Shown: positions 8,248 to 16,974 of the stretch, one piece after another
How positions within the stretch are numbered: the first letter of the stretch is position 1
Layout of the letters: every line of letters starts with the position of its first letter
Assembly (NCBI RefSeq): GCF_000307855.1
Contig: NZ_AJLR01000005.1
Coordinates: forward strand, 1-58,300
Direction: 5' to 3'
From: Schinkia azotoformans LMG 9581
GTDB taxonomy: Bacteria > Bacillota > Bacilli > Bacillales > Bacillaceae_J
DNA length: 58,300 bases
Position numbers and translations under genes: made by a program
Notes under the pieces: generated by a model
Seen by the model: only the letters and a program-made list of their open reading frames with translations
Database searches by the model: none
What the model was told of the DNA's origin: nothing

Positions 8248-9429
8248 ATGAAATACATCATTGCGGTCATCGGGTTGCTTGTTGTGTTTGGAATGGCTTA
8301 TTTGGCAAGCAATAATCGAAAAACCATCAAAATAAAACCAATTATTCTTATGGTTGTTATTCAGATAATATTATCTGCTTTATTATTAAATACAGCGTTA
8401 GGTCTGGAATTAATTAAAGTTTTTGCTGGGGTTTTTGTAAAATTACTGGAATACGCAGGCGCCGGGGTATCCTTCGTGTTTGGTGGTCTAGCTAATAAAG
8501 GGGAATCTCCATTCTTCATTAATGTCCTGCTGCCGATTGTATTTATTTCCGTCCTGATTGGAATTCTCCAATACCTAAAAATCCTGCCGTTTATTATGAA
8601 AGCAATTGGTTTATTACTTAGCAAAATAAATGGTATGGGGAAATTGGAATCTTACAATGCAGTGGCATCGGCCATGATTGGTCAATCCGAAGTGTTTATT
8701 ACAGTAAAAAAGCAGCTTGGCCTTTTACCGGCTAATCGCTTATATACTCTTTGTGCATCGGCCATGTCAACGGTATCGATGTCGATTGTCGGTGCCTATA
8801 TGACAATGATTGAGCCAAGATATGTAGTAACGGCACTTGTCTTAAACTTATTTGGTGGATTTATCGTCGCCTCCATTATTAATCCGTATACTGTTAATCC
8901 GGAGGAGGATATTCTGGAAATACAGGATGCTGAAGACCAATCATTCTTTGAAATGCTAGGGGAATATATCCTTGATGGTTTTAAAGTAGCGGTGATTGTC
9001 GGTGCCATGTTAATCGGTTTTGTTGCTTTAATGGCTGCAATAAATAATTTATTTGAATTAATTTTCGGTATTTCATTTCAAGAAATCCTGGGTTATATCT
9101 TTGCGCCTTTTGCTTTTATTATGGGTATTCCTTTTTCAGAGGCGGTCAAGGCAGGAGGCATTATGGCCACAAAGCTTGTAACCAATGAATTTGTCGCGAT
9201 GATGGATTTGGCAAAACTGGCACAAACATTTAGCCCGCGTACATTAGGGATCATCTCTGTTTTCCTTGTTTCTTTTGCTAACTTCTCTTCAATTGGCATA
9301 ATCAGTGGTGCCGTAAAAAGTCTAAATGAGAAAAAGGGAAATGTAGTGGCTAAGTTTGGTTTAAAACTTTTATATGGTGCAACATTAGTAAGTGTGCTAT
9401 CAGCTGTCATTGTAAGTATTGTTTTATAG
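8248..9429 (+). CDS. nupC: Concentrative nucleoside transporter (NupC)
   Basis: 393 residues, equal to B. subtilis NupC. It is a proton- or sodium-driven importer of pyrimidine nucleosides with about ten membrane helices. Landmarks are [13 protein letters not shown], with the conserved polar residues of the CNT family, and [17 protein letters not shown] near the C terminus. Start is ATG 8248 behind CTGGAGG; a longer frame from 8194 lacks a ribosome site. It is the third gene of the salvage operon and supplies the substrates of Pdp. Confidence 0.95.
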   Translation: MKYIIAVIGLLVVFGMAYLASNNRKTIKIKPIILMVVIQIILSALLLNTALGLELIKVFAGVFVKLLEYAGAGVSFVFGGLANKGESPFFINVLLPIVFISVLIGILQYLKILPFIMKAIGLLLSKINGMGKLESYNAVASAMIGQSEVFITVKKQLGLLPANRLYTLCASAMSTVSMSIVGAYMTMIEPRYVVTALVLNLFGGFIVASIINPYTVNPEEDILEIQDAEDQSFFEMLGEYILDGFKVAVIVGAMLIGFVALMAAINNLFELIFGISFQEILGYIFAPFAFIMGIPFSEAVKAGGIMATKLVTNEFVAMMDLAKLAQTFSPRTLGIISVFLVSFANFSSIGIISGAVKSLNEKKGNVVAKFGLKLLYGATLVSVLSAVIVSIVL

Positions 9430-9508
9430 ATGGTTGAGATTTGAAAGCCATAATTCACTAATTTTCAGAGGCATAAATGAAAGGTAATGAAACCGAGTTG
9501 ATTATTTA

Positions 9509-9791
9509 ATGGATTTACTAGATAGACTTAAACTAGTAAACAGATCAAACTTAGGTGTATCAAGAATTTACCGTGAAGTAGGAAACAATATTGAGTTAAT
9601 ATTTATTGCCTCTCCACTAAAAAAGGGATTTAAAACGATTATGGATACTTTAATATAATGAGGGTAAATTTTAAAAAGAGCGGAATTTAACAAATAAAGA
9701 AATCAGACAGATGACAGGTATGACGGATAAACAAGTTTAACGATTAATTGCTGGTATGATTAGTGCAGAGAACCGTACTATAAGTAAATAA
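9509..9791 (+). pseudogene. Decayed C-terminal remnant, probably an AlbA/HATPase-type ATP-binding protein
   Basis: Two fragments in different frames. The first (9509-9658) gives MDLLDRLKLVNRSNLGVSRI..., ending after IELIFIASPLKKGF. The second (9681-9791) gives NLTNKEIRQMTGMTDKQV, a stop, then RLIAGMISAENRTISK, a winged-helix end. Both resemble the C-terminal part of Schlafen-AlbA/HATPase_c_4 proteins ("ATP-dependent helicase RecG-like"). No start or catalytic part remains. This fills most of the 520-base gap after nupC. Confidence 0.45.
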
Positions 9792-9809
9792 GCTTAACAG
9801 ATAAACAAT

Positions 9810-9845
9810 AAGGACAACCTCCATGCTTCGTGAGATTGTCCTTTA
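9810..9845 (-). terminator. Hairpin terminator
   Basis: AAGGACAA pairs with TTGTCCTT around a 17-base loop that includes CCTC/GAG pairing. It lies downstream of the minus-strand gene pair at 9953-10501 and of the plus-strand pseudogene. Confidence 0.55.
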
Positions 9846-9952
9846 CTTCTATTTTGATTGCCTATAGACCGTTGCGATGAGATACTCTGTACGGGGAGAA
9901 AGCTGTATTCTATTCTAATGTAGATTGAGATGCACCATGAATGGTCGCATAC

Positions 9953-10177
9953 TTATTCCTCTTTATAAAAACGCTCACCGGTTTCTCGATTGAAATAAAC
10001 GACTAATTTTTTGTTTGTAGTTGGATCAATAGATACTTCATTTGTTCTAACGAAGCCTTTAGGTACTTGTTGACCATGTTTTGCTTTGAAACGGCGGTCC
10101 CATATAAGCCAAGACCCGATGATTAGAAGAAGCAGAATGAGAAGTTGGATACCGTAAAATCCTAAAATCCATTTCAT
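9953..10177 (-). CDS. Small membrane protein, function unknown
   Basis: 74 residues. One hydrophobic helix (about 4-25) is followed by a basic segment and a soluble tail with VPKGFVRTNEVSIDP and FNRETGERFYKEE. The tail resembles short repeats that bind nucleotides or proteins but I do not recognise a family. It starts three bases after the stop of the YbjQ-family gene, so the two form an operon. Confidence 0.7.
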   Translation of the reverse strand: MKWILGFYGIQLLILLLLIIGSWLIWDRRFKAKHGQQVPKGFVRTNEVSIDPTTNKKLVVYFNRETGERFYKEE

Positions 10178-10180
10178 TGG

Positions 10181-10501
10181 TTATTCCTTTTCCACAATCA
10201 CAGCTGTTCCATATGCAACAATTTCACTCATATTCTGACCAATTTCACCAGAATCAAAGCGCATCATAATAATAGCATTTGCCCCCATTGCTGTTGCATT
10301 TTTCACCATCCTGTCGATTGCTTGTTTTCTCGCATCTTCAAGCATCTCTGTATACTGGTTTATTTCCCCGCCTACAATTCCCTTTAGGGAAGCCAAGATA
10401 TCTTTACCAATCCCTCTCGCCCTTACCGTTAAACCAAAAACTGGACCTAACACTTCTGTAACTTTATAATTCGCAATCTTTTCTGTTGTTACTATAATCA
10501 T
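10181..10501 (-). CDS. YbjQ/UPF0145 family protein
   Basis: 106 residues of the YbjQ family ("heavy-metal-binding domain"), which forms pentameric rings of unknown function. Typical segments are VTTEKIANYKVTEVLGPVFG, the RARGIGKDILASLKGIVGGE stretch, ARKQAIDRMVKNATAMGANA and the closing AYGTAVIVE. Ribosome site AAGGGGGC precedes ATG 10501. Metal binding has not been shown for most members. Confidence 0.9.
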   Translation of the reverse strand: MIIVTTEKIANYKVTEVLGPVFGLTVRARGIGKDILASLKGIVGGEINQYTEMLEDARKQAIDRMVKNATAMGANAIIMMRFDSGEIGQNMSEIVAYGTAVIVEKE

Positions 10502-10586
10502 ATAAAGATTAGCCCCCTTAACTAAATGATTACTACATCCTTATTCTACTTCGATTGGGGGATAAGTATTATTATTTTTTCCTTTC

Positions 10587-10640
10587 AAAAAGGCTACACT
10601 TTAAGGAGAAATCTTACATCTCGTTATAGTGTAGCTTTTA
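10587..10640 (-). terminator. Terminator of the antiporter gene
   Basis: On the minus strand AAAAGCTACACT pairs with AGTGTAGCCTTTTT across a 27-base loop, with a U tract following. It lies directly after the antiporter stop at 10645. Confidence 0.7.
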
Positions 10641-10644
10641 AAAT

Positions 10645-11958
10645 TTACACCCATTTCTTATCCTCTTCATTCGTATATTTTAGAACCAAATTTTCATCAC
10701 CAGGCATAAGTCTCCAGCCTTTGTTCACTACAATTCGGAGCCATGTACCGGGAATCCAAGAAGTTACTAGGGCCAGCATAACAAGGATGGCGAAAAATTC
10801 TTGGTTGATGATCCCAGCGGTATAGGCAACGGAGGAAAGAACGATTCCGGGGCCGCCACGGTCATTAATAGCAACTCCTAAATTTAAACTTGTGAAACGG
10901 TCTTGTTTCATAATACGGGATGTGATATAAACAGCCAAAGTTTGTGTTAGTGTTGCAAATAATAAATAGCCTATGAAAAATAGTAGGCTAAAATGTCTTA
11001 CTAGGTCTAATTGCAGCCCTACTGTCGCAAAATAAATAGGGATGAACCAAGAAAATGAAATATTAGATACTCCTTGTTCGACCCGTTCTGAGAGTGTTTT
11101 CGGTAAAGCAACTTTAGCAACAATACCCGCCAATAGGGCACCAAAAATCGTTTCAACATGAAGATTACCTGCGATGGAAGCAAGAATAAACATAATAAAC
11201 AGGAAGTAACCCAAATTCGAAGATCTAAATAGTAGATTTTGTTTAGTAATGGTTAAGCGTTTAAACAGGAAATACCCTAGGAGAAAGGTACCCACTATAA
11301 AGGCAATGGATGTTCCGAGACTTGACATGGCTGTACTGACTGTGAATACTCCACTCTGACTGGCAAGGGTTGTCGCAAAACCTAAGGCAACCCAGAGAAA
11401 GATGTCATGAATTCCAGCACATGCAACAACAATTTTAGCGAATCGGGTATGCATAATGCCAAGGTCATTAAATATTTTGGAAATGACAGGGATAGAGGTT
11501 ATAGCGATAGATATTGCGATTACAATCTTCATTGCTAAGGGATTATTTGCCGAACCGATAAAGGGAGCTATATTAAAAAGATCCGCGGCAAACCAACCTA
11601 CAATGAAAGCGGGAATAGTGGCTCCTATTACTAACCCGGAAGTTAACTTAATATCTTCTTTATTAAATTGGGTTTGGAACTTCAGACCAGAGGTAAACAT
11701 TAGCATGAGCAAACCAAATTGGTAAAGCAGTCCAAACAATTTATCCTCAGTTGGAAATCCTAGAAATAACCACTGAAATGCATCTGGGAAGAAGTGCCCT
11801 AATAAGGTCGGACCTAGTACTAAACCGGCCGCTACTTCACCAATTACACGTGGTATGAATATTCGTTCTGCAAGAAATCCTAATAAATGTGCGGTTGCTA
11901 ACAAACATCCCATCGCTAACAAAAAATGACTAATTTCTGCACTTGTTAAACTAAACAC
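10645..11958 (-). CDS. CPA2-type cation:proton antiporter
   Basis: 437 residues with about 12 membrane helices, in the KefB/GerN-like monovalent cation/proton antiporter family (PF00999). Seen are VIGEVAAGLVLGPTLLG near the N terminus, ACAGIHDIFLWVALG and AINDRGGPGIVLSSVAY near the end. No TrkA domain follows. I chose GTG 11958 because AAAGGAG sits 10 bases upstream; the frame extends to an ATG at 12039 without a ribosome site. It should exchange Na+ or K+ for protons at the membrane; the ion cannot be read from the sequence. Confidence 0.88.
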   Translation of the reverse strand: MFSLTSAEISHFLLAMGCLLATAHLLGFLAERIFIPRVIGEVAAGLVLGPTLLGHFFPDAFQWLFLGFPTEDKLFGLLYQFGLLMLMFTSGLKFQTQFNKEDIKLTSGLVIGATIPAFIVGWFAADLFNIAPFIGSANNPLAMKIVIAISIAITSIPVISKIFNDLGIMHTRFAKIVVACAGIHDIFLWVALGFATTLASQSGVFTVSTAMSSLGTSIAFIVGTFLLGYFLFKRLTITKQNLLFRSSNLGYFLFIMFILASIAGNLHVETIFGALLAGIVAKVALPKTLSERVEQGVSNISFSWFIPIYFATVGLQLDLVRHFSLLFFIGYLLFATLTQTLAVYITSRIMKQDRFTSLNLGVAINDRGGPGIVLSSVAYTAGIINQEFFAILVMLALVTSWIPGTWLRIVVNKGWRLMPGDENLVLKYTNEEDKKWV

Positions 11959-12166
11959 CAGTTTTTCACTCCTTTGTTTTATTTTTGTTTCTAATGTTAA
12001 ACTATGACATGCTACATAAATAGCTTGGGTAAAGAACATGGAAAAGAATAATTTTTTATACTTTAAGAAAATCTAACTTTGTTAAAGGATTAAAAAAATG
12101 AGTTGAATTTTTATAAATAATTTTTGATGAAATGTAACAAACTAAAAATAAAAGGGAGGAATGAAA

Positions 12167-12496
12167 ATGTTGAAGAGAGTCACCACTGTTATTTTGCTTT
12201 TAACCCTGTTTAGTTTTAACCTGTTATCTGTCAATGCCCAAGAGGCCGAATCTAAGGGAATAAGTATGGAGAAGGCAAAACAAATTGCTTTGGGACAGGT
12301 AAAAGGAGAAATTCTCAATGCCTACTTGCAGGATGATGATGGAAAGAGCAAATATGAGATCATCATCCAAGCAAAGGATGGAAAGTATGAAGTGGAGATA
12401 GATAAATCTACTGGTAAAGTGTTAGAAGTGGAGAGAGAGGGCAATAAAGGGGATAGGGATGACGACGATGATGACGATGAACGCTATGATGACTAA
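12167..12496 (+). CDS. Secreted PepSY-domain protein with acidic tail
   Basis: 109 residues from ATG 12167. An ATG two codons earlier lies only one base from AAAGGGAGG, so the later start is better. Signal peptide about 1-25, ending SVNAQ. One PepSY domain: SMEKAKQIALGQVKGEI, then KYEIIIQAKDGKYEVEIDKSTGKVLEVE. The C terminus is nearly all Asp/Glu. PepSY domains are thought to inhibit peptidases or act as extracellular modules; the acidic tail could bind cations. It is divergent from the antiporter. Confidence 0.85.
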   Translation: MLKRVTTVILLLTLFSFNLLSVNAQEAESKGISMEKAKQIALGQVKGEILNAYLQDDDGKSKYEIIIQAKDGKYEVEIDKSTGKVLEVEREGNKGDRDDDDDDDERYDD

Positions 12497-12556
12497 AAAA
12501 ATTTATTCAATAGCGTTCATATCCTAAAAATCTACGTTAAAGAAGGTTCTCTAAGA

Positions 12557-12964
12557 ATGTTAAAAGTATTGATGATTTCTGGGCTCCTTTTTGGGGCTTT
12601 TGACTACACACCAGTCGTCACAAGGGCTAATGCTGTAGCTACTAACCAAACCGATAACGAATTGAATGATCCAGAAATGGATTGTACAAAAAAAGTGAAA
12701 CTGACTTGGGCACAACGAAAGCAACTGGAGCAAATTTATCGTAGGATTTATAATGATTACAGTGATTTAATTTACGTCTATTCCCAAGTTGGAGCATTGA
12801 CACCGTATCAAACAAAGATAAGACATATCTATTTGAATAACTATATTAAAACCTTTTACAAACGAGGTTATCGCTGGTGCTCAGAGCATGAATCCGACGA
12901 ATGGGAAGAAGAATGGTATAACAATGATAACGATGATAAAAATGAAAAAAATGATAAAGATTAA
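12557..12964 (+). CDS. Secreted protein of unknown function with Asp/Asn/Lys-rich tail
   Basis: 135 residues. Signal peptide about 1-26 (ending RANAVA). The middle has LTWAQRKQLEQIYRRIYNDY and a Tyr-rich helical segment, with two cysteines (DCTKK, WCSEH) that could pair. The last 25 residues are highly charged (DNDDKNEKNDKD). The preceding acidic-tailed PepSY gene ends 60 bases upstream, and both probably share a transcript that stops at the terminator at 12991. I do not recognise the family. Confidence 0.7.
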   Translation: MLKVLMISGLLFGAFDYTPVVTRANAVATNQTDNELNDPEMDCTKKVKLTWAQRKQLEQIYRRIYNDYSDLIYVYSQVGALTPYQTKIRHIYLNNYIKTFYKRGYRWCSEHESDEWEEEWYNNDNDDKNEKNDKD

Positions 12965-12990
12965 GACAATGGCAATTTAAAGCATAGAGA

Positions 12991-13022
12991 AGAATCAGAG
13001 TACAGATCTGATTCTTTTTTTT
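12991..13022 (+). terminator. Rho-independent terminator
   Basis: AGAATCAGA (12991-12999) pairs with TCTGATTCT (13007-13015), then an unbroken T run. Confidence 0.9.
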
Positions 13023-13069
13023 GTTGCTCTGCATAAACATAAAACAGATACATAAAGGCGGGGTGTTCC

Positions 13070-13450
13070 ATGTATATATATTTAGCGGTAGGTATAGGAG
13101 GCGTCATCGGTGCCTTACTGAGGTATTTCATTCTCATCTGGTTTATTAACCTAGGATACTCCTATCCGGCTGGAACGCTTTGCGTAAATTTAATCGGGTG
13201 TTTTATATTAGGATATTTACAGGGAATTGCTAAAGTTTATGAATTACCAGGATGGCTTGTAACTGGTGTTGGAACAGGAATTATTGGAGCGTTTACTACT
13301 TTTTCCACCTTCAGTATAGATGTTATACAATTTATTAAAGAAGGATTTCTGATCCCGGCATGTACTTATATATTGGCATCTTCAATAGGCGGATATTACT
13401 TAGCATACACTGGATTCTCTCTTTCTACAAATAAAAGACGGGGAGTGTAA
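13070..13450 (+). CDS. crcB: Fluoride channel subunit CrcB/Fluc (first copy)
   Basis: 126 residues with four membrane helices. Fluc proteins export fluoride as dual-topology dimers. Landmarks are GGVIGALLRYF, the pore Asn in CVNLIGCFILGY, and the Phe-box/Na+ loop GIIGAFTTFSTFS. The second copy follows after three bases, the arrangement of heterodimeric Fluc pairs in Bacilli. Start is ATG 13070 behind AAGGCGGGG. No fluoride riboswitch motif was seen in the 47 bases upstream. Confidence 0.93.
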   Translation: MYIYLAVGIGGVIGALLRYFILIWFINLGYSYPAGTLCVNLIGCFILGYLQGIAKVYELPGWLVTGVGTGIIGAFTTFSTFSIDVIQFIKEGFLIPACTYILASSIGGYYLAYTGFSLSTNKRRGV

Positions 13451-13453
13451 GGA

Positions 13454-13813
13454 ATGGTTAATCAAATTTGGCTTGTAGGTTTAGGGGGATTTTTCGGGGC
13501 AATATTAAGGTATTTTTTTAATCAATATTTTTCAACTTTTATTTTGTTTCCTTTGGGGACTTTTCTAGTGAACATGACGGGTTCATTTTTTATAGGTCTC
13601 CTTTTAGGAAGCGATTGGATCTCAAGTTCCATTCGCATTTTAGTGGGTACAGGCTTTTTAGGGGCATACACTACCTTTTCAACTTTTAACTTTGAACTCT
13701 TTATGTTAAAAAAGAATGGTCGGGATTTTCAATTTTTCCTCTATATTGTCAGCAGTTATATCCTTGGAATCTTTTTAGCATACCTGGGATATTCCATTAC
13801 TAGTTTGTTGTAA
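13454..13813 (+). CDS. crcB: Fluoride channel subunit CrcB/Fluc (second copy)
   Basis: 119 residues, four helices. Key segments are GGFFGAILRYFF, FLVNMTGSFFIG with the pore Asn, and GFLGAYTTFSTFNFE, where Tyr replaces the first Phe of the box seen in the partner. It is translationally coupled to the first copy (stop at 13450, start at 13454). The two copies most likely make an antiparallel heterodimer that lowers cytoplasmic fluoride. Confidence 0.93.
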   Translation: MVNQIWLVGLGGFFGAILRYFFNQYFSTFILFPLGTFLVNMTGSFFIGLLLGSDWISSSIRILVGTGFLGAYTTFSTFNFELFMLKKNGRDFQFFLYIVSSYILGIFLAYLGYSITSLL

Positions 13814-13829
13814 TTGGATATCAATATTT

Positions 13830-14234
13830 TTACCTTAGCTGAAATCGGCCCAAAGCCATTCTATATCTACTGAAAACTTCGATTTTATAATCTTCCCCAT
13901 TGGGGATATTCTCCATAGTTATTTGAAAACCCTTGGTATCCTTAAAATTTCCGTGGATAAGACAATGGGCATACACTGTTCTTTTTCCCCACCAACTCAT
14001 TTTTACCACCGAATAAAAGATGGGGCTTTTATTATCATCAATCTCTTGAAATCCAATAATGGTGATGCATTGATTGGTGACTATAAAAGGTTGGCTATAG
14101 AAATAGCAATTGTCTACACTCAAACCCCATCTGATAAATTGCTCTCCTGTGTCTTGCTTCCTTTTTCTTAAATGAATCCACCTTAATAAATAAAAAAAGG
14201 CCCAAGCTACAGTGATCAAACTAAAAATACCCAT
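13830..14234 (-). CDS. Membrane-anchored protein of unknown function
   Basis: 134 residues. A hydrophobic helix at about 3-18 is followed by RWIHLRKRKQ, so the rest is likely cytoplasmic. The soluble part is beta-rich with aromatic residues (CYFYSQPFIVTNQCITIIGF, MSWWGKRTVYAHCLIHGNF). No family recognised. It converges on the crcB pair with only 16 bases between the stops. Confidence 0.6.
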   Translation of the reverse strand: MGIFSLITVAWAFFYLLRWIHLRKRKQDTGEQFIRWGLSVDNCYFYSQPFIVTNQCITIIGFQEIDDNKSPIFYSVVKMSWWGKRTVYAHCLIHGNFKDTKGFQITMENIPNGEDYKIEVFSRYRMALGRFQLR

Positions 14235-14319
14235 TTAACCGTTATCACCACCCTTTGTACTATTTTAATGTTGATTTGGTTATGAACGTAACGGCGAATG
14301 ATAGTAATAAAATCATCCA

Positions 14320-14396
14320 AAAACTCTATCCTTTAATGTGCTTCCTAACTCCTCGGCAGCGACTCCTTAACGGTATGGGAGTTACTTAAGAGTTTT
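14320..14396. other. Nested inverted repeat in the gap before 14517
   Basis: AAAACTCT (14320-14327) pairs with AGAGTTTT (14389-14396), and inside it AACTCC (14347-14352) pairs with GGAGTT (14378-14383). Together they could fold a 77-base structure. The rest of the 282-base gap (14235-14516) shows no gene. No U tract follows, so it is not a simple terminator. Confidence 0.4.
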
Positions 14397-14516
14397 CATA
14401 AGTGGGATAAAAACCAAACCTTAATTTTTCGCTTTCCTCCTTAATGACAAAAATCCGTAACACAAAGGGAACTTCGGGAATACCTTGTAAAGGAGTAAAT
14501 TTGAGGAGGAAATCTA

Positions 14517-14846
14517 ATGCAATCAAACATTTACCAAAATCAAAATAATTCCTATTATTTACAAAGGGATATGAATTTTCATGACAAGTGCCAAAAACAT
14601 TTATATCAACTTATTCAAGTTGAATTAAATGATGGTTCTGTTTTTCAGGGCATCCTTCACAGCTATGATCATGATAAAATGTATCTCCTTATGCCACGGA
14701 CAGATCAATCCCAAATGTCAATGCACACGGAAGGTGCAAGTAGCGACAATAGGCTGTTCTTCCCCTTCTATGGACCGTTTGGATTATTTGGCTTCCCTTT
14801 CTTTGGAATAAGAAGATTTGGGCCATTTTTCCCGTTCTTTATCTAA
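14517..14846 (+). CDS. LSm-like small protein with hydrophobic Phe/Gly/Pro tail
   Basis: 109 residues starting at ATG 14517 after GAGGAGGAAATC. The centre, LIQVELNDGSVFQGILHSYD (about 39-58), then KMYLLMP, looks like an Sm1-type strand pair seen in small Bacillus surface and spore proteins. The last 30 residues are FFPFYGPFGLFGFPFFGIRR and similar, very rich in Phe, Gly and Pro. Such tails occur in Bacillus spore-associated proteins of unknown function. Function unknown. Confidence 0.7.
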   Translation: MQSNIYQNQNNSYYLQRDMNFHDKCQKHLYQLIQVELNDGSVFQGILHSYDHDKMYLLMPRTDQSQMSMHTEGASSDNRLFFPFYGPFGLFGFPFFGIRRFGPFFPFFI

Positions 14847-14862
14847 ATTTAAATTCCGAAAC

Positions 14863-14895
14863 AAAAAGGCCTACAGGAGACTGTAAGCCTTTTTT
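14863..14895. terminator. Bidirectional terminator
   Basis: AAAAAGGC-TACAG pairs with CTGTA-GCCTTTTT around GAGA, with A and T tracts on either side. It separates the convergent genes ending at 14846 and 14905. Confidence 0.88.
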
Positions 14896-14904
14896 ATTTA
14901 AATG

Positions 14905-15624
14905 CTATTTCGTACATAAAAAAATTCTATTATCCAAAATTCCCTGATACTTCATTAGTATATTGAGATGTTGAATCATAATTGTATAAAGATTTGGTTC
15001 AATATATTTTGAGTATTGGAACTCAGGCATTGAATCATTTTGAAACATAGAATTTTTTTGCATAAGTACTTTTATATTTTTGAAACCAGTCTGTTCAAAT
15101 AAAGCAACCCAATCCGTCTCTCCCAAGAGGGAATCTAACCCATAAAATTGCTTAATTTCCTTCTCATTCGATGGATTAAGCGGTTTATTGATGGTAAGTT
15201 CATTTGCAATAAAGCGCCCGCCATTCTTTAACAATCGAAATATTTCTTTAAGAGCCCTAGGCTTATTTACGAAAGAGAGAACGGATTCGGAAAGAATAAA
15301 GTCGAATGTATTATCCTTCAGAGGGAAATCTTCTATTGAGCCTTGAATAACTTCTACTGGCAATTGGTATTGCTTCATTCTACTTTTGGCTTTTTCTATC
15401 ATAATGGGATTGATATCCATCGCCGTTACTTTTGCCCCGTAATGTGCAGCTAAATAGGCAGCTGTTTGACCAGTTCCACAGCCTACGTCCAAAATATGAG
15501 AATTGCTATTTATTTTCTCACCATTAAAAATTTCTTTGGTTAGATTTAGGCCACCGGGGTGAGCGCCGCCAACACCCATTTTAGATAAAAAATCTAAATA
15601 AGTCGAAGAGCTAATGAGAACCAC
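14905..15624 (-). CDS. Class I SAM-dependent methyltransferase
   Basis: 239 residues of the Methyltransf_11 type. AdoMet motif I is ILDVGCGTGQTAAYL (about 44-58), followed by TAMDINPIMIEKAK (acidic residue for the ribose), GSIEDFPLKDNTFDFILSES (motif II) and LLKNGGRF. The substrate is unknown. The annotated start GTG 15624 directly follows AAGAAG and so is too close to a ribosome site; the true start may lie a few codons on, before MGVGGAHPGG. Confidence 0.85.
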   Translation of the reverse strand: MVLISSSTYLDFLSKMGVGGAHPGGLNLTKEIFNGEKINSNSHILDVGCGTGQTAAYLAAHYGAKVTAMDINPIMIEKAKSRMKQYQLPVEVIQGSIEDFPLKDNTFDFILSESVLSFVNKPRALKEIFRLLKNGGRFIANELTINKPLNPSNEKEIKQFYGLDSLLGETDWVALFEQTGFKNIKVLMQKNSMFQNDSMPEFQYSKYIEPNLYTIMIQHLNILMKYQGILDNRIFLCTK

Positions 15625-15768
15625 CTTCTTTATTTATGCTATTTGTATAATATGAAAATAAAAAATGTTGGTTCCCTATTTTTATATAAAGGAAAGTTGG
15701 ATAACCTAACGGTACGGGTTATACGGCTTATCTACTTATTCTAGTTGATTGCCTTATTCAATTAAAAG

Positions 15769-15882
15769 ATGAAATCCCAGGTACAATCAAAATCATTCAC
15801 CAGCATTGCGGAAGAGGTACCGCCCGGTGGAGCAAAAAGCATAGAGTTAACCTTTATCCCTGATTACCCGCCGCTAAATTAG
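15769..15882 (+). CDS. Possible 37-residue ORF in a gene-free gap
   Basis: ATG 15769 to TAG 15882 gives a 37-residue peptide with SIAEEVPPGGAKSIELTFIP, ending DYPPLN. The composition looks protein-like but the ribosome site (AAAAG) is weak and I do not recognise it. It may be a gene remnant. The remainder of the 363-base gap (15625-15987) shows a CCCGC/GCGGG inverted repeat and no other gene. Confidence 0.25.
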   Translation: MKSQVQSKSFTSIAEEVPPGGAKSIELTFIPDYPPLN

Positions 15883-15987
15883 TAGGCTATGTTGTTTGCG
15901 GGTACTAGGATATTTTATAAAAATAAATACCTGTCATGCCCCACGTTTTGCCGTGAATACATCGACATAGCTCGGGGTGTGACTCAG

Positions 15988-16758
15988 CTATAAATTTTTT
16001 GAATAGGCCATCCAATAGAAGCTACCAACAAAAAGTGCTCCACCAATTGCATTCCCTAGGAAAACAGCAATGAAATTTTCTAAATACATGAACCAGTTAA
16101 AAGCGCCTGCGAAGATGGCCGCTGGAATGATAAACATATTGGCAATCACGTGTTGAAAGCCGATTGTGACAAATGCCATAATAGGAAACCAGATGCCAAT
16201 GATCTTACCAGCTGTGTCTTTTGCTGCATAGGCAAGCCAGACTGCAAGACAGACAAGCCAGTTGGCACCAATTCCGGAAATCAGCGCCATTTGGAAAGAT
16301 TCATTCAGTTTACTTTCAGCGACGGCAATGGTCTTAGTTATAAAGGGTTCTGTTTCTGTTAATCCAAGATGATGACCAAATAAATAGGCAACGAAAATGG
16401 AGCCAATAAAGTTACTGATGGTAATGATGGACCAATTTTTGGCGATATGCCATGTTGTTATTTTTCCAGAAAGTCTAGCGGTTGTAACAGCCATGAAATT
16501 TCCCGTAAGGAGTTCCCCTCCTGCAACAAGGACAAGGATCAGACCAAGTGGGAAAAGAGCCGCCCCGATGAAATCCGGCATCGAGCCCCAATGTATGGGG
16601 AGGCCTGCTGTGATCCTGATATGTAATAGAAAACCGAATGATATGTAGACACCTGCCAAAAAACCAAGAATTAGAGTACTGGAGAGTGGCAAATTTACTT
16701 TTTTTACACCAGCAACTATTGCAGTTTTAAGTATCTTTTCTGGAGGGTTGAATGCCAT
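15988..16758 (-). CDS. Formate/nitrite transporter (FNT family)
   Basis: 256 residues with six membrane helices of the FocA/NirC fold, a pentameric channel for formate, nitrite or similar anions. Landmarks are GGELLTGNFM, GIGANWLVCLAVW with the conserved NWLVCLA, and IGFQHVIANMFIIPAA containing the pore histidine. Ribosome site GAGGTGA precedes ATG 16758. No formate lyase, dehydrogenase or nitrite reductase lies nearby, so the substrate is open. Confidence 0.92.
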   Translation of the reverse strand: MAFNPPEKILKTAIVAGVKKVNLPLSSTLILGFLAGVYISFGFLLHIRITAGLPIHWGSMPDFIGAALFPLGLILVLVAGGELLTGNFMAVTTARLSGKITTWHIAKNWSIITISNFIGSIFVAYLFGHHLGLTETEPFITKTIAVAESKLNESFQMALISGIGANWLVCLAVWLAYAAKDTAGKIIGIWFPIMAFVTIGFQHVIANMFIIPAAIFAGAFNWFMYLENFIAVFLGNAIGGALFVGSFYWMAYSKNL

Positions 16759-16974
16759 GTTGTTCTGTCACCTCGTTTTTGGAAAAAGCCTTTTTCATCA
16801 TTTTGTCATTGGGAACTTGTACTCATCTGTACTATTGTATGTCTGGTTTTAGGATTATAGAATTTGAAGAATCACAAGGATATGACTTTGCACCGGTTAC
16901 AGGCTAAATTGCCGCCATACCGAATAAAAAGTGATAGAATAAATATTGCAAAAAAAATACTTGGGGGAATTTAC

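Noticed and set aside
13023-13069. Fluoride riboswitch upstream of the crcB pair
   Set aside because: The short gap lacks the conserved crcB-motif pseudoknot elements; only a ribosome site is visible.
14320-14396. T-box leader
   Set aside because: There is an inverted repeat but no AGGGTGGNACCGCG-type T-box sequence and no aminoacyl-tRNA synthetase or amino acid gene downstream.
15815-15835. T-box-like GGTACCGCCCGG motif
   Set aside because: The bases resemble part of a T box but no terminator/antiterminator pair follows and no amino acid gene lies downstream on the plus strand.
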